A stretch of 64,000 bases of DNA, from NCBI RefSeq assembly GCF_000384075.1, contig NZ_KB913025.1, forward strand, positions 4,472,187-4,536,186. The letters are read 5' to 3'. The translations under genes and the position numbers were made by a program. Positions within the stretch are counted from its first letter, which is position 1; every line of letters begins with the position of its first letter. Shown here piece after piece: positions 25,148-34,410 of this stretch. Source of the DNA: Methylovulum miyakonense HT12. Lineage in GTDB: Bacteria > Pseudomonadota > Gammaproteobacteria > Methylococcales > Methylomonadaceae. The notes below the pieces were generated by a model. That model saw only the letters and a program-made list of their open reading frames with translations. It was not told where the DNA came from and made no database searches.

Positions 25148-27496
25148 ATGGCAGAAAAACCCACTAGAAGAAGTGTTAGATACGCTACAAAAAAGCCCGC
25201 AAAAAAAGCGGGCTTCCACTGGTTTAGAAACCTTTTACTGATCGGTTTTGTCGCAGGCGGCTTTGTGCTGATGAGTTATCTAGGCTATCTGGATTACAAT
25301 GTCCGCAACCAATTTGACGGCAAACGTTGGGCGATACCCGCACGCGTTTATGCTGATCCGGTGGAACTTTATACTGGATACAATATCTCGGCTGAAAAAT
25401 TAGAGGAATTGTTACAAACCTTAAACTACCGCAAAGACGCCCAACTGTCCCTGGAAGGGTCTTATTTTCGGACTGAACAGCAAATCCTCATCAAAACCCG
25501 TCAATTTGAATTCTGGGACGAATTGCAAGAAAGCCGATCCGTCAAGCTGACCTTCAATGAAACCGGTATCGGCTCGATTGTCGCGCTGGGCCCGTTTGAA
25601 AATGGCGGCCCGGCAGCAGAAATCCCCATCATCCGCATGGATCCGGTACAAATCGGCAACTTTTACCCCACCATCAAAGAAGACCGCATCCTGATCAAGT
25701 TAAGCGATGCCCCGGATGCCTTGGTCAAGGGCTTGCTGGCTTCCGAAGACCGTGATTTTTACCAACATTTTGGCGTCTCCATGCGGGGCATCGCGCGGGC
25801 CATGTGGGCCAATGTCCGGGCAGGCGACATGGTGCAAGGTGGCAGCACCATCACCCAACAATTGGCCAAAAACTTTTATTTAAGCTCCGAGCGCAAGCTT
25901 TCGCGCAAGCTCAAAGAAATGCTCATGGCCTTAATTTTGGAATACCGCTACCCCAAAGACGCGATCATGGAAGCTTATCTTAATGAAATTTATCTTGGGC
26001 AAGATGGCGCAAACGGTGTGCATGGCTTTGGCTTGGCGAGTGAATTTTATTTCGGCAACACCTTAAAAGATTTGCCGTTGGACCAAGTGGCATTGCTGGT
26101 CGCTTTGGTGCGCGGGCCATCCGAATACGACCCGCGCCGCTATCCGGACCGCGCCCTGCAACGGCGTAATCTGGTGCTTGATGAAATGGCCATGCAAAAA
26201 TACATAACCGAAGGCGAGGCCATGTCAGCCAAAGCCAAACCGTTAAGCGTGATACCCCGTAAACGCCGTACCCATAACCGCTATCCAGGTTTTTTGGAAC
26301 TGGTGAAAAGGCAACTCAAAGCCGATTACCGGGAAGAAGATTTTACCTCGGAAGGCCTGAAAATTTTCACCACGCTGGATACGCAAATCCAGGAAACCGT
26401 AGAAAAAACTGCCGCCGCCAAATTGCGGGAACTGGAAAAGCTACCTAAGGCAAACGACTTGGAAACCGCGATTATCGTCACCCGCAAAGACAGCGGTGAA
26501 ATTGTCGCGCTGGTTAGCGGCAGGGAAAATGCCGAAGGCGGTTTTAACCGGGCCCTGGATGCCGTGCGGCCTATCGGCTCTTTGATCAAGCCCGCCGTGT
26601 ATTTGACTGCGCTGGAAGACCCGAAAAAATACACCATCACCACGCGTGTCAGCGACAGCTCCATTACCGTCAGGGGGCAAAACGGCACGGATTGGACACC
26701 CAAAAACTATGACCACCGCGAACACGGCAGCGTCCCGTTGCATAAGGCATTAGCCAAATCTTATAACTTGGCGACCGTACGCATAGGCATGGATATCGGC
26801 ATCGCCAAAACCGCGAAGACGCTCAAACAACTGGGCGTCAACAAAGAAGTCGATTTGTACCCGTCATTGCTGCTAGGCGCATCATCGCTGACGCCAATGG
26901 ATGTCACGCAAATGTACCAGACCATTGCGGGCGGCGGTTTCTTGACCCCGATCAAGGCCATCCGCGCCGTCATTTCATCGGATGCCAAACATCTGCAAAG
27001 CTACCCGTTCAATGTTAAAGAGACGGTGGATCCTGATGCGACTTACATCGTCAATACGATACTGCAAGAAGTCATGCGCGAAGGCACGGGCAACTCGGCT
27101 TACAATGCCTTTCCGAAAGATTATGGCTTGGCGGGCAAAACCGGCACGACCAACGACGCCAAAGACAGTTGGTTTGCTGGATACACAGGTGATTACTTGT
27201 CCGTGGTTTGGGTCGGGCGGGATGACAACAAACCAATAGGCTTGACCGGGGCGACTGGCGCATTGCCGATCTGGACGGCATTGATGCGGCAAATTTCAAC
27301 CCAACCGGTGACTCTGGACCAACCCGAAAATATCAGGATGCTTGCCGTTGACGCTTGCGGCCATGGCCGTGAATACCCCTATATCGCAGGGTCGGAGCCA
27401 GGGATACGCCCCTGCGAAAAACAAACGGACGGGGCCGCTTCTGAAGACGAGGAAAAACCCTGGTTCGAACCCTTTGAACGTTTTATCCCTGATTAA
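25148..27496 (+). CDS. mrcB: Penicillin-binding protein 1B (bifunctional peptidoglycan synthase)
   Basis: Class A PBP of 782 residues that polymerises and crosslinks peptidoglycan. A short basic cytoplasmic tail leads to one membrane helix (NLLLIGFVAGGFVLMSYLGYL), then a UB2H-like region (about 70-160) marking it as PBP1B rather than 1A. The glycosyltransferase domain shows ASEDRDFYQHFGV, GGSTITQQLAKNFYL and EAYLNEIYLGQDG. The transpeptidase domain shows the Ser-x-x-Lys motif in RPIGSLIKPA, the SxN motif in SYNLAT and KTGTTND. Separate transcription unit, divergent from deaD. Confidence 0.95.
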   Translation: MAEKPTRRSVRYATKKPAKKAGFHWFRNLLLIGFVAGGFVLMSYLGYLDYNVRNQFDGKRWAIPARVYADPVELYTGYNISAEKLEELLQTLNYRKDAQLSLEGSYFRTEQQILIKTRQFEFWDELQESRSVKLTFNETGIGSIVALGPFENGGPAAEIPIIRMDPVQIGNFYPTIKEDRILIKLSDAPDALVKGLLASEDRDFYQHFGVSMRGIARAMWANVRAGDMVQGGSTITQQLAKNFYLSSERKLSRKLKEMLMALILEYRYPKDAIMEAYLNEIYLGQDGANGVHGFGLASEFYFGNTLKDLPLDQVALLVALVRGPSEYDPRRYPDRALQRRNLVLDEMAMQKYITEGEAMSAKAKPLSVIPRKRRTHNRYPGFLELVKRQLKADYREEDFTSEGLKIFTTLDTQIQETVEKTAAAKLRELEKLPKANDLETAIIVTRKDSGEIVALVSGRENAEGGFNRALDAVRPIGSLIKPAVYLTALEDPKKYTITTRVSDSSITVRGQNGTDWTPKNYDHREHGSVPLHKALAKSYNLATVRIGMDIGIAKTAKTLKQLGVNKEVDLYPSLLLGASSLTPMDVTQMYQTIAGGGFLTPIKAIRAVISSDAKHLQSYPFNVKETVDPDATYIVNTILQEVMREGTGNSAYNAFPKDYGLAGKTGTTNDAKDSWFAGYTGDYLSVVWVGRDDNKPIGLTGATGALPIWTALMRQISTQPVTLDQPENIRMLAVDACGHGREYPYIAGSEPGIRPCEKQTDGAASEDEEKPWFEPFERFIPD

Positions 27497-27631
27497 ATCT
27501 GCTTGGCGGCGCACCAGGCTTTTCTGGATTGAAAGGCTTGGCAACACCGTCCTATAACCCGAACACAACAGACGCGCGCTATCCCCTAAACATCAGAAAC
27601 ATTGCGCCACTTTCCCCAACCTAATTTATCC

Positions 27632-28276
27632 ATGAGTATTGCCATGATGACTTCCTTTTTCCGTACCACGGCTATTGCCATCTGCCTGATAACCAGCAGC
27701 GCGGCGGCATTTGCCGAAACCAAACCCGTAGAGCAACTGAAAACCTTCCTCGCCAACACCCGCTCGCTCACCGCCGATTTCAAACAAATTTTGCTGAACG
27801 AAGCAGGCAACCCCGCGCAAACCAGCTACGGCTTGCTGTATCTGCAACGCCCTGGCAAATTCCGCTGGGATTACCAAAAACCCTTCCAACAACAAATCAT
27901 CGCCACTGGCGGCAAAGTATGGTTCTACGACACCGAACTGGAACAAGTCACGATCAAGAAATTGGATGAATCGGTGGGCTCCACCCCCGCCCTGCTGTTA
28001 AGCGGCGACATCAACCTAGAAGACAATTACACCATGGAAGGGCAAGGTACCGAAGGCGATATGCAATGGATAAAATTACTGCCCAAAAACCAGGACAGCA
28101 GCTTCAAATACTTGGTGATCGGTTTGGAAAAAGGCCAACTCAGCGGCATGGAGCTGAGCGACAATTTCGGGCAATTGACGCGCATTTATTTCTCCAACAT
28201 CAAAAACAACCCGCCAGTAGATCCTAAGCTCTTCAACTTCCAAGCCCCCAAAGGCGCGGACGTTTTTTCCGAATAA
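27632..28276 (+). CDS. lolA: Outer-membrane lipoprotein carrier protein LolA
   Basis: Periplasmic chaperone that ferries lipoproteins from LolCDE to LolB. From the ATG at 27632 the product has 214 residues; an upstream in-frame TTG (27602) is less likely because it would put a tail before the signal peptide (FFRTTAIAICLITSSAAAFAE). Mature features include LTADFKQ, GLLYLQRPGKFRWDYQKPF and VWFYDTELEQVTIKKL, all typical of LolA. It is followed by rarA after only 15 bp, a common gammaproteobacterial pairing. Confidence 0.95.
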   Translation: MSIAMMTSFFRTTAIAICLITSSAAAFAETKPVEQLKTFLANTRSLTADFKQILLNEAGNPAQTSYGLLYLQRPGKFRWDYQKPFQQQIIATGGKVWFYDTELEQVTIKKLDESVGSTPALLLSGDINLEDNYTMEGQGTEGDMQWIKLLPKNQDSSFKYLVIGLEKGQLSGMELSDNFGQLTRIYFSNIKNNPPVDPKLFNFQAPKGADVFSE

Positions 28277-28291
28277 GCCCCGGATAGCCCC

Positions 28292-29602
28292 ATGTTTGAC
28301 CATTCCCTACAACCCCTGGCAGACCGGATGCGCCCCCGTGTCCTCAGCGAATATATTGGACAGGCACATCTGCTAAAACCCGGCAAACCGCTGTACGAAG
28401 CGATTTTGTCAGGCCGTTTGCATTCGATGATCTTCTGGGGGCCGCCTGGAACGGGCAAAACCACCCTGGCGAGGCTGATTGCGCAACATTCCGATGCCGT
28501 GCTGTTGCCCTTGTCCGCCGTATTGTCGGGCGTGAAAGAAATCCGCGCCGCCGTCGACGAAGCGAAAAAGCTCCAGCAAACGCAAAACAAACGCACTGTG
28601 CTGTTTGTTGACGAAGTGCATCGCTTCAACAAAGCCCAACAAGATGCGTTTTTGCCGCATGTCGAAGACGGCACGGTCTACTTTGTCGGTGCGACCACCG
28701 AAAACCCCTCGTTCGCACTCAACAACGCGTTATTGTCACGCGCCCGTGTTTACGTCCTCAACGCCCTCACCCCAGACGATTTGCTGCAAGTGCTGGAACA
28801 AGCCCTCACCGACACCGAACGCGGCTTAGGGCAACTCGCCATAGCCATGGACGGCACCATCAAACAGCAATTTGCCCGTGTCGCCGACGGCGACGCCAGA
28901 CGCTTGTTGAATTTGCTGGAAATCGCCGTGGAACTCGCCGCCGCCCAACAACGCCAAGACATAGACGAGGGCATCGCCCAAGAAGTGCTGTCCGGCGGGG
29001 TGCGGCGGTTTGACAAACAAGGCGATGATTTTTATGACCAAATCTCCGCGCTGCACAAGTCCGTGCGCGGCAGTTCGCCCGATGCGTCGTTATATTGGCT
29101 ATGCCGCATGATCGACGGCGGTTGTGATTTGAGCTACCTGGCACGGCGCATCGTGCGCATGGCCTCGGAAGACATCGGCAACGCCGACCCCCGCGCCCTG
29201 CAAATCGCCATCAACGCCTGGGAAGCGCAAGAACGACTGGGCAGCCCCGAAGGCGAACTGACCTTGGCGCAAGCCGTGGTGTACTTGGCTTGCGCCCCGA
29301 AAAGCAACGCCGTCTACAAAGCCTACAAAGCCGCCATGCACGATGCCGCCCAACACGGCAGCCTGCCCGTGCCCCTGCACTTGCGCAATGCCCCCACCAA
29401 ATTGATGAAATCGCTGGACTACGGCAAAGCCTACCGCTATGCCCACAACGAACCGGAAGCCTATGCCGCCGGGGAGCATTATTTCCCCGATGGTTTTCCC
29501 GAAACCCGCTATTACGAACCTGCCACACGCGGACTGGAAATAAAAATCAGCGAAAAACTTAAGCATTTGCGGGAACTGGATAGGGGATGGGATGGAAAAT
29601 AA
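28292..29602 (+). CDS. rarA: Replication-associated recombination protein A
   Basis: AAA+ ATPase of 436 residues (RarA/MgsA) acting at stalled replication forks. Walker A GPPGTGKTTLARL is near residues 50-60 and Walker B with the family signature VLFVDEVHRFNKAQQDAFLP near 110-125; sensor 1 is in GATTENPSFALNNALLSR. The C-terminal tetramerisation part includes RGSSPDASLYWLCRMIDGG. It is co-transcribed with lolA. Confidence 0.96.
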   Translation: MFDHSLQPLADRMRPRVLSEYIGQAHLLKPGKPLYEAILSGRLHSMIFWGPPGTGKTTLARLIAQHSDAVLLPLSAVLSGVKEIRAAVDEAKKLQQTQNKRTVLFVDEVHRFNKAQQDAFLPHVEDGTVYFVGATTENPSFALNNALLSRARVYVLNALTPDDLLQVLEQALTDTERGLGQLAIAMDGTIKQQFARVADGDARRLLNLLEIAVELAAAQQRQDIDEGIAQEVLSGGVRRFDKQGDDFYDQISALHKSVRGSSPDASLYWLCRMIDGGCDLSYLARRIVRMASEDIGNADPRALQIAINAWEAQERLGSPEGELTLAQAVVYLACAPKSNAVYKAYKAAMHDAAQHGSLPVPLHLRNAPTKLMKSLDYGKAYRYAHNEPEAYAAGEHYFPDGFPETRYYEPATRGLEIKISEKLKHLRELDRGWDGK

Positions 29603-29788
29603 CGGCATAAATCGCCGCCAAGCAAATATATCAACCCAATACAACCACCTTCCCCCTAGCTTGAACATCGTAACTTAAAGGCATAGGCCAAAAACTACGG
29701 CCGGCGTTGCCAGGCCTTTAGTTTCAGGATCCGCCAGCCCTCGCGGCAAGGCTTATTTCCCCCAAAACCATAGAAATACATTACGGCA

Positions 29789-29818
29789 TTGTTAATCTCA
29801 GTTTTTTTCTTTTATACT
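29789..29818 (+). promoter_or_regulatory. Candidate promoter of the mtdB pair
   Basis: TTGTTA (29789-29794), an 18-bp spacer with a T-run and TATACT (29813-29818) precede the first dehydrogenase gene by about 40 bp, in a region clearly AT-richer than the genes around it. Confidence 0.45.
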
Positions 29819-29857
29819 TGCTAGCTAACTACAAGCCAATTATCACAGGGAGCCCTC

Positions 29858-30766
29858 ATGGAAAAACCATTTATCTTACACATGCTGACCACAGCAAAAA
29901 ACCTTAGCCCATTTGACGTTAACATGGCATTGGATGCCGGTTGGGTTTCCGCTTTACCTTATATAAACGTTGAACCTAGCGAAGTGCAGGGATTGGTTCA
30001 AGACGCAATCTTTTCACGCAGCACCAAAAATTTGAAGCGCACCGGGATTTTCATCGGCGGACGTGACACCAAACAAGCGATGGACATGTTGAAAACCGCG
30101 AAACGCTCGATGGTGCCCCCGTTTGAAGTGTCCGTGTTTGCCGATCCCAGCGGCGCCTTCACCACGGCGGCGGGCATGGTTGCCGCCGTGGAACATGAGT
30201 TGATCACAAAATTCAACACCACGCTGGAAGGCAAAACTATCTTGGCTTTGGGCGGCACCGGGCCGGTCGGCCAAGCGGCTGCGGTGATCTCGGCGCAAGC
30301 GGGCGCAAACGTGCGCATCATTGGCAGACAATTGGAAAAAGCCCAAGCCATCGCGGATTTATGCAGCAATGAATTCGGTGACGGTAAAATCACCATCACC
30401 GCAGGCGCGGACGCCGATAAGGCCGAGTATATGAAAACCGCCGACGTGGTGTTCGCCACCGGTGCGGCGGGCATTGAACTATTAAGCGCGGAACTGGTGG
30501 CTTCCGCACCGCAATTGAAAGTCGCGGCGGACGTCAACGCCGTCCCACCAGCGGGCATTGCGGGTGTCGATGCGTTCCATAATGGCACACCGATAGCGGG
30601 CTCCAACAGTGGTGCAGTCGGCATCGGCGCGTTGGCTATCGGCAATATCAAATATCAGGCGCAAAATTTACTGCTAAAAAGCATGCTCAATACTGACAAA
30701 CCCCTGTACCTGCATTTTGAACATGCGTTTGCCGTCGCCAGGGATTACATAAAATCAAAAGCGTAA
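29858..30766 (+). CDS. mtdB: Methylene-tetrahydromethanopterin dehydrogenase (MtdB family), copy 1
   Basis: Dehydrogenase of 302 residues oxidising methylene-H4MPT to methenyl-H4MPT in formaldehyde oxidation. The N-terminal pterin-binding domain has SPFDVNMALDAG, GLVQDAIFSR, TGIFIGGRD and PPFEVSVFADPSGAFTTAA; the nucleotide-binding domain has GGTGPVGQAA (132-141). At the end of the second Rossmann strand it has IIGRQLEKAQ, with Gly156-Arg157, a pattern that usually favours NADP and also occurs in MtdA. The C-terminal half has DVNAVPPAGIAG and IGALAIGNIKYQ. GGGAG lies 5 nt before the ATG. A close paralogue follows 36 bp later. Confidence 0.9.
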   Translation: MEKPFILHMLTTAKNLSPFDVNMALDAGWVSALPYINVEPSEVQGLVQDAIFSRSTKNLKRTGIFIGGRDTKQAMDMLKTAKRSMVPPFEVSVFADPSGAFTTAAGMVAAVEHELITKFNTTLEGKTILALGGTGPVGQAAAVISAQAGANVRIIGRQLEKAQAIADLCSNEFGDGKITITAGADADKAEYMKTADVVFATGAAGIELLSAELVASAPQLKVAADVNAVPPAGIAGVDAFHNGTPIAGSNSGAVGIGALAIGNIKYQAQNLLLKSMLNTDKPLYLHFEHAFAVARDYIKSKA

Positions 30767-30802
30767 TTATCAAACCACTCCGTCACCCATTGAGGATGCC
30801 TA

Positions 30803-31708
30803 ATGGAAAAACGTAGCATTTTACACATGCTTGACCCTATGCCGCACAACAGTCCGTTTGACATCAATATGGCGATGGATGCCGGTTTTGATGTGCTGAT
30901 GCCGTACAGCAACGTCAAATTGGATAGCGTCAATGGCCTAACCCAAGACGCTATCTTTTCCCGTGGCCCCGCCGGTGTCAAACGTACCGGTATTTTCATC
31001 GGCGGACGTGATTTGGCCTTGGCGATGGATATGCTCAATGCCAGCCAACGGGCGATGGTGCCGCCGTTCGAAGTGTCGGTGTTTGCCGACCCCAGCGGCG
31101 CATTCACGACGGCGGCGGCCTTGGTTGCTTGCGTTGAAAAGGAATTGCAAAACAAACATGGCAAAACTTTGGCGGATTGCAAAGCCTTGGTGTTTGGCGG
31201 CACCGGGCCGGTTGGCATTGCCACTGGCGTGATCGCTTCGCTGGCGGGTGCGCAAACCGCTTTGGTTGACCATTTGTCGGCTGAAACAGCCGACGATGTC
31301 GCCAAAGCTTATAACCGCCGTTTCTCCTGCCATCTGACAGGTGCGGTTGGGGGCAACGATGCAGAAAAAGCTGGCTTGTTACGGGATGCCGATATTATTT
31401 TCTGCACGGCAAAAGCAGGCATCCAGGTGCTGAACGCCGCGACCTTAAAAGCCGCTTTGCAATTGAAAGTCGCTGGCGATGTCAACGCCGTGCCACCTGC
31501 TGGCATTGAAGGCATCAAGCGCAATGATTTTGGCGTACCGTTGGCCCATGCCGCCGAAGGCACTGGAGCGGTCGGAGTCGGCGCGTTGGCGGTTGGCAAT
31601 GTCAAATACCAACTGCAAAACGAAATGTTAAGGCTCATGCTGGAAACTGACAAACCATTATATTTGGATTTTCGTGCAGCTTTTACCAAAGCCAGAGAGA
31701 TTGTTTAG
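30803..31708 (+). CDS. mtdB: Methylene-tetrahydromethanopterin dehydrogenase (MtdB family), copy 2
   Basis: Paralogue of the preceding gene, 301 residues, with the same blocks (SPFDINMAMDAG, GLTQDAIFSR, TGIFIGGRD, PPFEVSVFADPSGAFTTAA, GGTGPVG, DVNAVPPAGIEG, GALAVGNVKYQ). The end of the second Rossmann strand differs: LVDHLSAET, with Asp156 where copy 1 has Gly-Arg, a pattern that favours NAD. Which copy is orthologous to the characterised MtdB, and whether either belongs to the MtdC class, needs a tree; by eye this copy looks more MtdB-like (RSILHML, MPY, GLTQDAIFSR). GAGG lies 7 nt before the ATG. The two genes form one operon. Confidence 0.88.
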   Translation: MEKRSILHMLDPMPHNSPFDINMAMDAGFDVLMPYSNVKLDSVNGLTQDAIFSRGPAGVKRTGIFIGGRDLALAMDMLNASQRAMVPPFEVSVFADPSGAFTTAAALVACVEKELQNKHGKTLADCKALVFGGTGPVGIATGVIASLAGAQTALVDHLSAETADDVAKAYNRRFSCHLTGAVGGNDAEKAGLLRDADIIFCTAKAGIQVLNAATLKAALQLKVAGDVNAVPPAGIEGIKRNDFGVPLAHAAEGTGAVGVGALAVGNVKYQLQNEMLRLMLETDKPLYLDFRAAFTKAREIV

Positions 31709-31724
31709 ATAATTTTCACCCCAT

Positions 31725-31750
31725 GGACCGTCGCCCAAAGGCGACTGTCC
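31725..31750 (+). terminator. Hairpin after the mtdB pair
   Basis: GGAC-c-GTCGCC pairs with GGCGAC-t-GTCC around a 4-nt CAAA loop (ten pairs, one mismatch), beginning 17 bp after the second stop codon. No T-run follows. Confidence 0.45.
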
Positions 31751-31854
31751 ACCCAGACCACTATACTTGAGGACATATAAACCCACGGGCAATAACGGCG
31801 ATCACACTCTGTTATTTTTGGCATTAGGGTTAATACCACAGACGGTGTAACAAC

Positions 31855-32535
31855 ATGAGCCAATATGACAAAATTTTATTTGCTGGCGACCCCCACGGGA
31901 ATTTTAACGCCCTGATAGCGGCAGTGCACAAGCACAAGCCTGAAGCCGTGGTGATGCTCGGTGATTACGATTTGGACAAGCCGCTGGAAGAATATCTTGC
32001 GGACATTATTGGTTCGACTGAAATCTGGTGGATCGCAGGCAACCACGACTTTGAAACCCCTAACAAATACCATAACCTGTTCCATTCCGCCCTAGCCCAT
32101 AAAAGCTTGCATTTGAAAGTCGCTGAAGTCGCAGGCATACGGATCGCCGGCCTGGGCGGCATCTTCCTAGGCCGCGTCTGGTATCCGCCACAGCCACCCA
32201 AATGGCAAAACAAACAGCACTATCTCGACTACCAGTCCGCCCATATCAAAAATGCGGAAATGTCGCTCAAATACCGGTCAGCCATCTGGCATGACGAATT
32301 TGAATCCTTAAAAAACCAGAAAGCCGACATTCTGGTGACCCATGAAGCCCCTGGCTCGCATCGCCACGGCTTCCCAATCATTGGCGAATTGGCGGCCGCT
32401 ATGGGCGTAAAACATATTTTTCATGGCCATCTCCATGAAAATTATACCCGCACCATCAAGCAACAGATCAGCGTCATCGGCGTCGCAAACCGGGCTGTCA
32501 CCAATTTACGCGGACACATCCTTAGTGATTTATAA
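31855..32535 (+). CDS. Calcineurin-like metallophosphoesterase
   Basis: Metal-dependent phosphoesterase of 226 residues with the family's ligands in order: GDPHGN, GDYDLD, GNHDFE, THEAPGSH and HGHLHE. No signal peptide or membrane segment, so it is cytoplasmic. The substrate is unknown. It follows the mtdB pair on the same strand but with 146 bp and a hairpin between, so it is probably its own unit; it ends at a strong intrinsic terminator. Confidence 0.88.
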   Translation: MSQYDKILFAGDPHGNFNALIAAVHKHKPEAVVMLGDYDLDKPLEEYLADIIGSTEIWWIAGNHDFETPNKYHNLFHSALAHKSLHLKVAEVAGIRIAGLGGIFLGRVWYPPQPPKWQNKQHYLDYQSAHIKNAEMSLKYRSAIWHDEFESLKNQKADILVTHEAPGSHRHGFPIIGELAAAMGVKHIFHGHLHENYTRTIKQQISVIGVANRAVTNLRGHILSDL

Positions 32536-32566
32536 GCAAGTCTGGTAAGCCTATCGTAACCTTCAG

Positions 32567-32605
32567 GCATAAAAAAACCGGCCACATGAGCCGGTTTTTT
32601 TATGC
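32567..32605. terminator. Intrinsic bidirectional terminator
   Basis: A perfect 16-bp stem: GCAT, seven A's, CCGGC pairing with GCCGG, seven T's, ATGC, with a 7-nt loop (CACATGA). It works as a U-tract terminator in both directions, serving the phosphoesterase gene from the left and the leftward tRNA genes from the right. Confidence 0.92.
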
Positions 32606-32615
32606 TGCTTATTCA

Positions 32616-32691
<76 letters not shown>

Positions 32692-32739
32692 TTTATATTC
32701 GGTAAACAACCCCAGTTCCGGGAATTGCTAGTTTTGTAG

Positions 32740-32815
<76 letters not shown>

Positions 32816-32836
32816 GGGGGTCTACAAAAGACGGCT

Positions 32837-32865
32837 ATTAGACCCTATTTCGGCTGCTTAGTCAA
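32837..32865 (-). promoter_or_regulatory. Promoter of the tRNA-Phe genes
   Basis: On the minus strand TTGACT (32865-32860), exactly 17 bp of spacer, then TCTAAT (32842-32837); each hexamer matches five of six consensus bases. It lies 21 bp before the first tRNA gene. Confidence 0.75.
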
Positions 32866-32902
32866 GGCCATTTAACGTTTATTGCATTACGTATGACCTT
32901 GT

Positions 32903-33055
32903 TCATTTCACCACAGACAGTTTTTCTTGCTGGGATGCGGCTTCCAGTTTGTTTTGTTCGGATAAAAGCGTCCCAACAACCAGGAATGCCAAGACTAACA
33001 AATAAACAACCGACAGCGTATACCGGACTGTTTTGCTTTGTTTATACCCGTCCAT
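32903..33055 (-). CDS. 50-residue single-pass membrane protein downstream of tatC
   Basis: Small protein I do not recognise: a short basic N-terminus (MDGYKQSKTVRY), one membrane helix (TLSVVYLLVLAFLVVGTLL) and a polar tail (SEQNKLEAASQQEKLSVVK). Its ATG comes one base after the tatC stop and is preceded by AAAAGGGG, a fair ribosome site overlapping the end of tatC, so it is translationally coupled to the Tat genes. A longer in-frame reading inside tatC is unlikely. Function unknown. Confidence 0.68.
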   Translation of the reverse strand: MDGYKQSKTVRYTLSVVYLLVLAFLVVGTLLSEQNKLEAASQQEKLSVVK

Positions 33056-33056
33056 A

Positions 33057-33854
33057 CTAACCCCTTTTATTCTGTTGATGGATACTGTTGACAGCAACCG
33101 GAAGGTTATCGTCATCCTCGGTTTTGCGCACAAATAGCCGCGAAAACAGCAGCCCTATCTCGAACAACATCCACATTGGCACCGCCAGCAACGTTTGCGA
33201 GAGCGCGTCAGGGGGCGTCAGGAACATGGCGATGACAAACACGCCGACAATCACATAAGGGCGCTTTTCCGCCAAATCAGCGGGCGAAATGAAACCCGTC
33301 CAAACCAGGACAATGGTGAATATCGGTATTTCAAAGCATACGCCAAAGGCAAAAAAGAGCGCCAAGACAAAATCCAGATATTGGGCAATGTCGGTCATGA
33401 CGGTGACACCCACAGGTGCGGCGGCGGTCAAGAAGCCAAAAATCAACGGGAAGACAATAAAATAGGCAAAGGCCACACCCGTGTAAAAAAGCAAGGTGCT
33501 AGCGATCAGCAAGGGAAACACCAAACGCTGTTCGTGCTTATACAACCCCGGGGCGACAAATGCCCAGAATTGATAAAGGATGACAGGAATTGAGGCAAAA
33601 ACGGCAACAATAAAAGCCAATTTGAAGGGGGTAAAAAAAGGCGAAGCCACTTCAATGGCGATCATGGTGCTATTTTTCGGCAGGTGCTGTAGCAAAGGCC
33701 CTGCCAAAAAACTGTAAATTTCGTTGGCGTAAGAGGCCAGGCCGATAAAAACCATCAGCACGCACAGGATGACCTTCAACAGGCGGTCACGCAATTCGAC
33801 AAGGTGGCTGATAAACGATTGGCCTACCGATTCTTCAAAATCGCTCTCATTCAT
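33057..33854 (-). CDS. tatC: Twin-arginine translocase subunit TatC
   Basis: Multi-pass inner-membrane receptor for folded proteins with twin-arginine signals, 265 residues with six helices. Family markers include [14 protein letters not shown] at the N-terminus, [18 protein letters not shown] in the middle and the loop [10 protein letters not shown]. It overlaps tatB by 8 bp. Confidence 0.97.
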   Translation of the reverse strand: MNESDFEESVGQSFISHLVELRDRLLKVILCVLMVFIGLASYANEIYSFLAGPLLQHLPKNSTMIAIEVASPFFTPFKLAFIVAVFASIPVILYQFWAFVAPGLYKHEQRLVFPLLIASTLLFYTGVAFAYFIVFPLIFGFLTAAAPVGVTVMTDIAQYLDFVLALFFAFGVCFEIPIFTIVLVWTGFISPADLAEKRPYVIVGVFVIAMFLTPPDALSQTLLAVPMWMLFEIGLLFSRLFVRKTEDDDNLPVAVNSIHQQNKRG

Positions 33855-34161
33855 GTGGATTGCTTTGTTTGATGCTATCTTCCAGCTCTTCTGAAGACGC
33901 TTTGACGCTATGGATGGTATGGGTAAACTCTTCTTGCAAATTTTGCAGTTCTTCCAAACCCGATTGGGATTTTACCAGTTGGCGCATTTCTTCGGCCTGT
34001 AATTCGGAATGGATTTCGGCTTTGACGTTTGCCACCATCGCACGGGTTTTTCCTATCCAAAAACCTGCCAGACGCGCCATTTTGGGCAACTTTTCAGGCC
34101 CTATCACCAGCAAGGCCACCAAACCTATCATGCAAAGTTCTGAAAATCCAACCTCAAACAT
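33847..34161 (-). CDS. tatB: Sec-independent translocase subunit TatB
   Basis: Product of 104 residues: an N-terminal membrane helix with the TatB Glu ([26 protein letters not shown]), an amphipathic helix ([23 protein letters not shown]), then an acidic tail. The Glu at position 8 and GPEKLP separate it from TatA. Gap to tatA is only 7 bp. Confidence 0.95.
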   Translation of the reverse strand: MFEVGFSELCMIGLVALLVIGPEKLPKMARLAGFWIGKTRAMVANVKAEIHSELQAEEMRQLVKSQSGLEELQNLQEEFTHTIHSVKASSEELEDSIKQSNPHE

Positions 34162-34168
34162 GGTTCAA

Positions 34169-34384
34169 CTACACCTTGTCATTTTTTTTGAGGGTGACTT
34201 CGCCATCAATCACTTGGCCATCATCATCGTCGAGTTTTTTACCTTCTTCGCCATCTTTGATCGCGGTACGGAAGCCTTTGATCGCCCCGCCCAAATCGGC
34301 GCCCAAATTACGTAAGCGTTTAGTCCCAAAGACAACAATGACAATCGCTAATACAACCAATAAATGAGGGATACTAAAGCCCAT
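34169..34384 (-). CDS. tatA: Sec-independent translocase subunit TatA
   Basis: Pore-forming Tat subunit, 71 residues: a hydrophobic helix ([20 protein letters not shown]), the [20 protein letters not shown] amphipathic segment and a short acidic tail (DDDDGQ). First gene of tatABC, 26 bp after hisE, so the his and tat genes probably share a transcript, as in several gammaproteobacteria. Confidence 0.96.
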   Translation of the reverse strand: MGFSIPHLLVVLAIVIVVFGTKRLRNLGADLGGAIKGFRTAIKDGEEGKKLDDDDGQVIDGEVTLKKNDKV

Positions 34385-34410
34385 GTTTAAACTCCGCTAT
34401 GTGTTTTTGT

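Noticed and set aside
24952-25164. Minus-strand open frame overlapping the mrcB start
   Set aside because: It runs over the strong hairpin and the mrcB promoter region and has no family features.
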